Positions 59,231-64,000 of a stretch of DNA of 64,000 nt are shown here, in pieces. The DNA lies in NCBI GenBank assembly GCA_038240015.1, contig JBBSEF010000007.1, positions 1-64,000 of the forward strand. The letters are read 5' to 3'. Each line of letters opens with the position of its first letter. Positions within the stretch are counted from its first letter, which is position 1. The DNA is from CAHJXF01 sp038240015 (lineage in GTDB: Bacteria > Pseudomonadota > Gammaproteobacteria > Burkholderiales > Burkholderiaceae_D). The position numbers were made by a program, and so were the translations under genes. The notes beneath the pieces are model-generated. The model saw nothing but the letters and a program-made list of their open reading frames with translations, searched no databases and had not been told where the DNA came from.

Positions 59231-61449
59231 AGCAACTCCATCGGTGCAACGCTCTCGCGTTCGCCTCCCCCGTGCCCGGCCACGTACGCAAGTGGTGGTT
59301 GATTGTGGCGGCATTCGTGTTCGCGATCGGGCCTGTGACCGCGGTTGCGCAAGACAACGCGATCCAGGAGGTCACGACTTCACAGCAAGGCGGCAACCTG
59401 GTCGTGCGCATTGCGCTCAAGTCCGCGCCGGCTGCGGTGCCTGCGTCGTTTTCGATTGCGACCCCTGCCCGCATCGCGCTCGACTTCACTCGGACCGCGA
59501 ATGAATCGGGCAAGAATCTGATCGACACCAATCAGGGTGACTTGCGTTCGATCAATCTGGTGACCTCGGGCGATCGGACACGCCTCGTGCTCAATCTCAA
59601 GCGCAGCGTGTCGTACAACACCACCATCGATGGCAACGCGGTGGTCATCACGCTGACCACGCCGATTGCCGACGTCGCAGCCGCATCATCGACATCGAGC
59701 GCGTCGAATGCGCCGCGCGCGTCCGCGACGCGCTTCGCGGAATCATCGAACACTGCCGCTGCGCACGGTATTCGCGACATCGATTTTCGCCGCGGTCCAG
59801 ACGGCACCGGACGCGTCATCATCGATCTGTCGGACAGTCAAACCGGTGTGGACATTCGCACGCAAGGCCAGTCGATCGTGATCGACTTCCTCAAGTCGGC
59901 GCTGCCCGACAGCTTGCGTCGACGTCTGGACGTCACCGATTTCGCAACGCCGGTCCAGACCATCAACACCTTTAAGCAGGGCGACAACGTGCGGATGGTG
60001 ATCGAACCGCGCGGACTGTGGGAGCACAACGCCTATCAGACCGACAATCGACTGGTGGTCGAAGTCAAGCCGCTGAAGGAAGATCCGAACAAGCTCTTCC
60101 AGAGCACGCGCGCCGGCTACAAGGGCGAGCGCTTGTCGCTCAACTTTCAGAGCGTCGACGTGCGCGCGCTGTTGCAGGTGATCGCGGACTTCACCAACCT
60201 GAACATCATCACCAGCGATTCGGTCAACGGCAACCTGACCTTGCGTTTGAAGGACGTGCCGTGGGATCAGGCCCTCGACATCATCCTGCAGGCCAAGGGT
60301 CTCGACATGCGCAAGAACGGCAACGTGATTCTGGTCGCACCCAAGGACGAACTGGCAACCAAGGAAAAGCTCGACCTCGAAGCGCGTTCGCAGATCGCCG
60401 ATCTCGAGCCCCTGCGCAGCGAGACCTTTCAGCTCAACTATCAAAAAGCGCAAGACCTCGTCGACTTCCTGAACGGCACCGGCGCATCGGGCGGCTCGAG
60501 TGCGGTCGGCGGCACGGCCAACCGGGTCTTGTCAAAGCGCGGCGCAGCGACGGCGGACCCCAGAACGAATCAGGTGTTCATCAAGGAGACACCCACCAAT
60601 CTTGAACAGATTCGCAACGTCATCGCCAAGCTCGATGTCGCAAGCCGGCAGGTGATCATCGAGTCTCGCATCGTTGAAGCCAACGATCAGTTCAGCCGCA
60701 ACCTCGGCGTGAAGCTTGGCTTCTTCAACAACCAGCTTCCGGTGCCGACCAGTAGCGGCAACTTGCGCTATCGCGTCACCGGCAACTATCTCGGCGCCGG
60801 CGAGCAAACGGGGCAGGCCGCGGTCACCGGCGGAAGCTTCATTCCGGACACGCAGTTTTTCAGCTTGCCTGCGGCCGGTCTCGGTGGGTTAGGCCCGGCG
60901 TCGGTGGGCATCAGCCTGTTCACCAAGAGCGCGACCAAATTCCTGAACCTCGAACTGTCGGCGATCGAAGCCGATGGCACCGGCAAGATCGTGTCGAGTC
61001 CCCGCGTCGTCACGGCCGATCAGGTCAAGGCGTTGATCGAGCAGGGCACCGAACTGCCGTATCAAGTTGCGACCAGCAGCGGTGCGACGAGCATCCAGTT
61101 TCGCAAGGCGAACCTGAAACTCGAAGTGACTCCGCAGATCACCCCGGAAGGCAACATCATCCTGAGCGTCGACGTGACCAAGGACAGCGTGGGTCAGGTC
61201 ACCACCGCCGGCTTCGCGATCGACACCAAGCACGTCAACACCACGGTACTGGTGGAGAACGGCGGTACCGTCGTGCTGGGCGGCATCTTTCAGTTGACCG
61301 ACAACACCACGGTGACCAAGGTCCCTCTGCTCGGAGACGTGCCGGTGCTCGGCTATCTGTTCAAGAACACTGCGAAGACCACCAACAAGAGCGAGCTCCT
61401 GATCTTCATCACGCCGACCATGGTCAACGGCCGCGTGACGTTGCGCTGA
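59227..61449 (+). CDS. pilQ: Type IV pilus secretin PilQ
   Basis: ATG 59227 gives 740 residues: a signal peptide (cut near TAVAQ), two AMIN peptidoglycan-binding domains (about residues 40-140 and 180-280), an STN domain (SLNFQSVDVRALLQVIADFT), N-type repeats, and the secretin barrel with LELSAIEADGTGKIVSSPRV and VPLLGDVPVLGYLFKNTAKT. It forms the outer-membrane pore for the pilus fibre. The preceding frame is open upstream to 58783 but overlaps pilP. Confidence 0.96.
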   Translation: MKQLHRCNALAFASPVPGHVRKWWLIVAAFVFAIGPVTAVAQDNAIQEVTTSQQGGNLVVRIALKSAPAAVPASFSIATPARIALDFTRTANESGKNLIDTNQGDLRSINLVTSGDRTRLVLNLKRSVSYNTTIDGNAVVITLTTPIADVAAASSTSSASNAPRASATRFAESSNTAAAHGIRDIDFRRGPDGTGRVIIDLSDSQTGVDIRTQGQSIVIDFLKSALPDSLRRRLDVTDFATPVQTINTFKQGDNVRMVIEPRGLWEHNAYQTDNRLVVEVKPLKEDPNKLFQSTRAGYKGERLSLNFQSVDVRALLQVIADFTNLNIITSDSVNGNLTLRLKDVPWDQALDIILQAKGLDMRKNGNVILVAPKDELATKEKLDLEARSQIADLEPLRSETFQLNYQKAQDLVDFLNGTGASGGSSAVGGTANRVLSKRGAATADPRTNQVFIKETPTNLEQIRNVIAKLDVASRQVIIESRIVEANDQFSRNLGVKLGFFNNQLPVPTSSGNLRYRVTGNYLGAGEQTGQAAVTGGSFIPDTQFFSLPAAGLGGLGPASVGISLFTKSATKFLNLELSAIEADGTGKIVSSPRVVTADQVKALIEQGTELPYQVATSSGATSIQFRKANLKLEVTPQITPEGNIILSVDVTKDSVGQVTTAGFAIDTKHVNTTVLVENGGTVVLGGIFQLTDNTTVTKVPLLGDVPVLGYLFKNTAKTTNKSELLIFITPTMVNGRVTLR

Positions 61450-61549
61450 CGCGGCATCGGCAGCGACCAGCGATCTTTCAGTACCACAAGCACATGCCGC
61501 CTGCGGGCGGCATCTTCTTGCCTTGGCTGACAAAAGTTAGAATCGCCTC

Positions 61550-62137
61550 GTGATTCACGATCGCGACAACATTTTTCTCGTCGGCATGATGGGTTCAGGC
61601 AAGAGCGCCGTCGGACGGCAGCTTGCCGCGCGCCTGGACCGGACCTTCGTCGATAGCGACCACGAAATCGAGGCCCGCACCGGCGTTTCGATTCCGGTCA
61701 TTTTCGATATCGAAGGCGAGGCTGGATTTCGCAAACGCGAAGAGCTGATGATCGACGAACTGTCTCAACGTTCCGGCCTCGTGATGGCCACCGGCGGCGG
61801 CGCCGTGCTGTGCGAGGACACGCGCGTTCGCCTGAAGGAGCGCGGATTCACGATCTATCTTCACGCGAAGGTCGTCGACCTTTGGAACCGAACGAGGAAC
61901 GATCGCAGTCGGCCTCTGCTGGCCTGTGACGATCCGAAAAAACGTCTGGAAGAATTGCTCGAGACGCGCGACCCGCTCTATCGCGAAGTGGCCGACCTGC
62001 TGATCGAAACTGGACGGCCGAGCGTGACGCGCCTGGTCGCCTCGATCGTGGAGCGGCTTGAACAAGAGACCCGTCATCGAGATGTCGCGGACGCGGCATC
62101 TCGATTGCGCGACGACTTCGTCGAGATTCCTCGATGA
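61550..62137 (+). CDS. aroK: Shikimate kinase
   Basis: A GTG start gives 195 residues with the P-loop LVGMMGSGKSAVGRQLAARL, the shikimate-binding FVDSDHEIEARTG and GEAGFRKREE, and VMATGGGAVL. It phosphorylates shikimate in aromatic amino acid synthesis. The C-terminus is about 20 residues longer than in E. coli AroK. It overlaps aroB by 4 bp; the pilQ-aroK-aroB order is conserved. Confidence 0.96.
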   Translation: MIHDRDNIFLVGMMGSGKSAVGRQLAARLDRTFVDSDHEIEARTGVSIPVIFDIEGEAGFRKREELMIDELSQRSGLVMATGGGAVLCEDTRVRLKERGFTIYLHAKVVDLWNRTRNDRSRPLLACDDPKKRLEELLETRDPLYREVADLLIETGRPSVTRLVASIVERLEQETRHRDVADAASRLRDDFVEIPR

Positions 62138-63294
62138 ATGGTCCGGCGGCTTCGACCCACGTCGCAGAACTCGTCGTCGCACTCGGCGATCGCAGCTACC
62201 CGATCCACATCGTCGATGGTCCGGTCGCATCGTCGCATTCGCACGCGGAGTTCTGGACCGAACTCTTGACCCAATGCGACGCCGGTCGCGATCTCGTGCT
62301 CGTGACCAACACGACTGTGTCGCCGCTCTATGGCGAAACGCTCGCAGGACGACTCGAAGACAACGAGCATCGCGTCGTGACGATCGTCGTCGACGACGGC
62401 GAGCAATTCAAGAATGCCGCGATGCTCGATGCAATCCACAACGCGATGCTCGAAACGCGATGCGATCGCAGCGCGACCGTCGTCGCGCTCGGCGGTGGTG
62501 TCGTCGGCGACGTGGCGGGTTTCGCTGCAGCGACGTATCAACGCGGCGTGCGCTTCATTCAAGTTCCCACGACGCTGCTCGCGCAGGTCGATTCCTCGGT
62601 AGGCGGCAAGACCGGCATCAATCATCGCCTGGGCAAGAACATGATCGGTGCGTTCCATCAGCCGCAGGCCGTGGTGATCGATCTCGCGGTTCTCGATACA
62701 TTGCCAGGCCGCGAGTTCGCGGCAGGCATGGCCGAAATCATCAAGTACGGCGTCAGCCTCGACGCGCGCTTCTTCGAGTGGCTCGAAAGCGCCATGCCCT
62801 CATTGATGTCGCGCGATCGCCACGCGCTTTCGCACGCGATTCGACGTTCATGCGAGATCAAGGCCGACATCGTCGCCGATGACGAACGCGAAGCGGGGCG
62901 ACGCGCGCTATTGAACTTCGGACACACCTTCGGACACGCGATCGAGGGCGCTACTGGATATGGCGCGTGGCTGCATGGCGAAGCGGTCGCCGCGGGCATG
63001 ATGATGGCCGCGCGTTTGTCCGCGCTGCAGGGCGCGATCGACCAAGCCATCGTCGAGCGATTGAGGGCTCTGCTGATCGCTGCGGGACTGCCGGTGAACG
63101 CGCCGCTGCTCACCGTCGATCAATGGCTCGATTGGATGGCGAGCGACAAGAAGGCCGACGCCGGACGCCTTCGTTTCGTGCTGCTCGATGGCTTGGGCGC
63201 TGCACGCGTTGCCGGCGTTGCGGACGGCGCGTTGCGTGAGGTACTTGCCGGTCCGCACGCAAGAGAGGTGGCCGCGTCGGCGGCCGCGCCGTGA
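62134..63294 (+). CDS. aroB: 3-dehydroquinate synthase
   Basis: The 386-residue NAD-dependent enzyme contains DDGEQFKNAAMLDAIHNAML, ALGGGVVGDVAGFAAATYQR, PTTLLAQVDSSVGGKTGINH and the zinc-ligand region NFGHTFGHAIEGATGYGAWL with HGEAVAAGMMMA. It makes 3-dehydroquinate from DAHP, two steps before AroK's substrate is formed. The N-terminus is slightly long. It overlaps the next gene by 4 bp (GTGA). Confidence 0.97.
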   Translation: MNGPAASTHVAELVVALGDRSYPIHIVDGPVASSHSHAEFWTELLTQCDAGRDLVLVTNTTVSPLYGETLAGRLEDNEHRVVTIVVDDGEQFKNAAMLDAIHNAMLETRCDRSATVVALGGGVVGDVAGFAAATYQRGVRFIQVPTTLLAQVDSSVGGKTGINHRLGKNMIGAFHQPQAVVIDLAVLDTLPGREFAAGMAEIIKYGVSLDARFFEWLESAMPSLMSRDRHALSHAIRRSCEIKADIVADDEREAGRRALLNFGHTFGHAIEGATGYGAWLHGEAVAAGMMMAARLSALQGAIDQAIVERLRALLIAAGLPVNAPLLTVDQWLDWMASDKKADAGRLRFVLLDGLGAARVAGVADGALREVLAGPHAREVAASAAAP

Positions 63295-64000
63295 CCGCAT
63301 CGATCGTCTTGGCGCCTTATGCGGCGCACCCGGATCACAGCCGCGGCCGCGTGCATCGAGAAGAACCCTCCGCATCGCGCAGCGAGTTCCAGCGCGATCG
63401 CGATCGCATCATTCACTCGTCCGCATTTCGTCGCCTCGAATACAAGACACAGGTGTTCGTCAATCACGAAGGCGATCTGTTTCGCACGCGCCTGACGCAC
63501 TCGCTCGAGGTCGCGCAGATCGCGCGCTCGATCGCGCGCAATCTCGACCTCAATGAAGATCTCGTCGAAGCGATCGCCCTCGCTCACGATCTCGGTCACA
63601 CGCCTTTCGGACATGCGGGGCAGGATGCGCTCAACGACTGCATGAAAGAACACGGCGGCTTCGAGCACAACCTGCAATCGCTGCGCGTGGTCGATGTTCT
63701 CGAAGAGCGCTACGGTGGCTTCGACGGACTCAATCTGTGTTTCGAAACGCGCGAAGGCATCCTCAAGCATTGCTCGCTAGAAGATGCGAAGCAACTCGGC
63801 GGCGTGGGACGTCGCTTCCTCGAACGCACCCAGCCCTCGCTCGAAGCCCAGCTCGCCAATCTTGCCGACGAGATCGCATACAACAATCACGACATCGACG
63901 ACGGCTTGCGTTCGGGGCTGCTCACCATCGAACAGATGATGACGATCGCCTTGTTTCAGAGGCATGCCGAAACCGTGCGGAGCCTCTTCCCCGACATCAA
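63291..64000 (+). CDS. dgt: dGTP triphosphohydrolase-like protein, N-terminal part (partial)
   Basis: The GTG start overlaps the aroB stop; 236 codons are visible before the window ends. The HD-domain metal ligands are present: RTRLTHSLEVAQIARSIARN with the first histidine and ALAHDLGHTPFGHAGQDALN with the HD pair, preceded by SAFRRLEYKTQVFVNHEGD. Such enzymes hydrolyse dGTP or other dNTPs to the nucleoside and triphosphate. It follows aroB in many betaproteobacteria. Confidence 0.93.
   Translation, partial: MTASIVLAPYAAHPDHSRGRVHREEPSASRSEFQRDRDRIIHSSAFRRLEYKTQVFVNHEGDLFRTRLTHSLEVAQIARSIARNLDLNEDLVEAIALAHDLGHTPFGHAGQDALNDCMKEHGGFEHNLQSLRVVDVLEERYGGFDGLNLCFETREGILKHCSLEDAKQLGGVGRRFLERTQPSLEAQLANLADEIAYNNHDIDDGLRSGLLTIEQMMTIALFQRHAETVRSLFPDI

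Overview
The window is chromosomal DNA of a GC-rich betaproteobacterium, most probably of the order Burkholderiales. The evidence is the gene order: S10-spc-alpha ribosomal cluster followed by cutA and dsbD; gpmA-envC-ctpA; rhodanese-grxC-secB-gpsA-trmL; DUF2244-coxB-ctaD-ctaG-DUF2970-ctaE-SURF1-ctaA-ctaB-SCO; rsmD/coaD/ferredoxin against ftsY; lysA-lptM/cyaY/mrcA; and pilMNOPQ-aroK-aroB-dgt. I cannot place the genus from sequence reading alone.

Layout. 1-15.7 kb: the end of tuf, then a nearly uninterrupted set of ribosomal protein genes with secY, infA and rpoA, served by at least two recognisable promoters and several intergenic hairpins. 15.7-20.0 kb: a NodIJ-like ABC exporter, cutA and dsbD. 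20.0-24.9 kb (minus strand): a MoeB/ThiF-like adenylyltransferase, the carboxy-terminal protease CtpA, an EnvC-type amidase activator and phosphoglycerate mutase. 25.0-30.5 kb: rhodanese, glutaredoxin, SecB, an SH3-domain protein, GpsA, TrmL, ComF and BioC. 30.5-40.6 kb: a complete aa3-type cytochrome c oxidase locus with structural subunits I-III, copper chaperones, heme A synthesis and several small membrane proteins, two of which are short and easily missed.

40.7-44.9 kb: ychF, then a compositionally different segment that is the most interesting part of the window. It holds a 30-codon minus-strand gene with its own promoter, ribosome binding site and terminator, encoding an acidic peptide with a double-glycine-type leader ending in a very short tail. 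Divergent from it is a gene for a cytoplasmic TPR protein fused to an intact HD-GYP (cyclic-di-GMP phosphodiesterase) domain. Between the two promoters are three copies of an 8-bp word. Downstream is a small secreted protein with an internal repeat. I propose a peptide-sensing circuit controlling cyclic-di-GMP; this is an inference from architecture and layout.

44.9-53.4 kb: ferredoxin, coaD, rsmD, ftsY, a thioredoxin-like protein, a DUF2917/LysR divergent pair, an ftsX gene lacking its usual ftsE neighbour, and rpoH with a CIRCE operator overlapping its promoter; then lysA-lptM and cyaY. 53.4-64 kb: the penicillin-binding protein mrcA, divergent from the type IV pilus assembly genes pilMNOPQ, followed by aroK, aroB and the start of a dGTPase-family gene cut by the window end. 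No rRNA, tRNA, CRISPR array, insertion sequence or prophage was seen.
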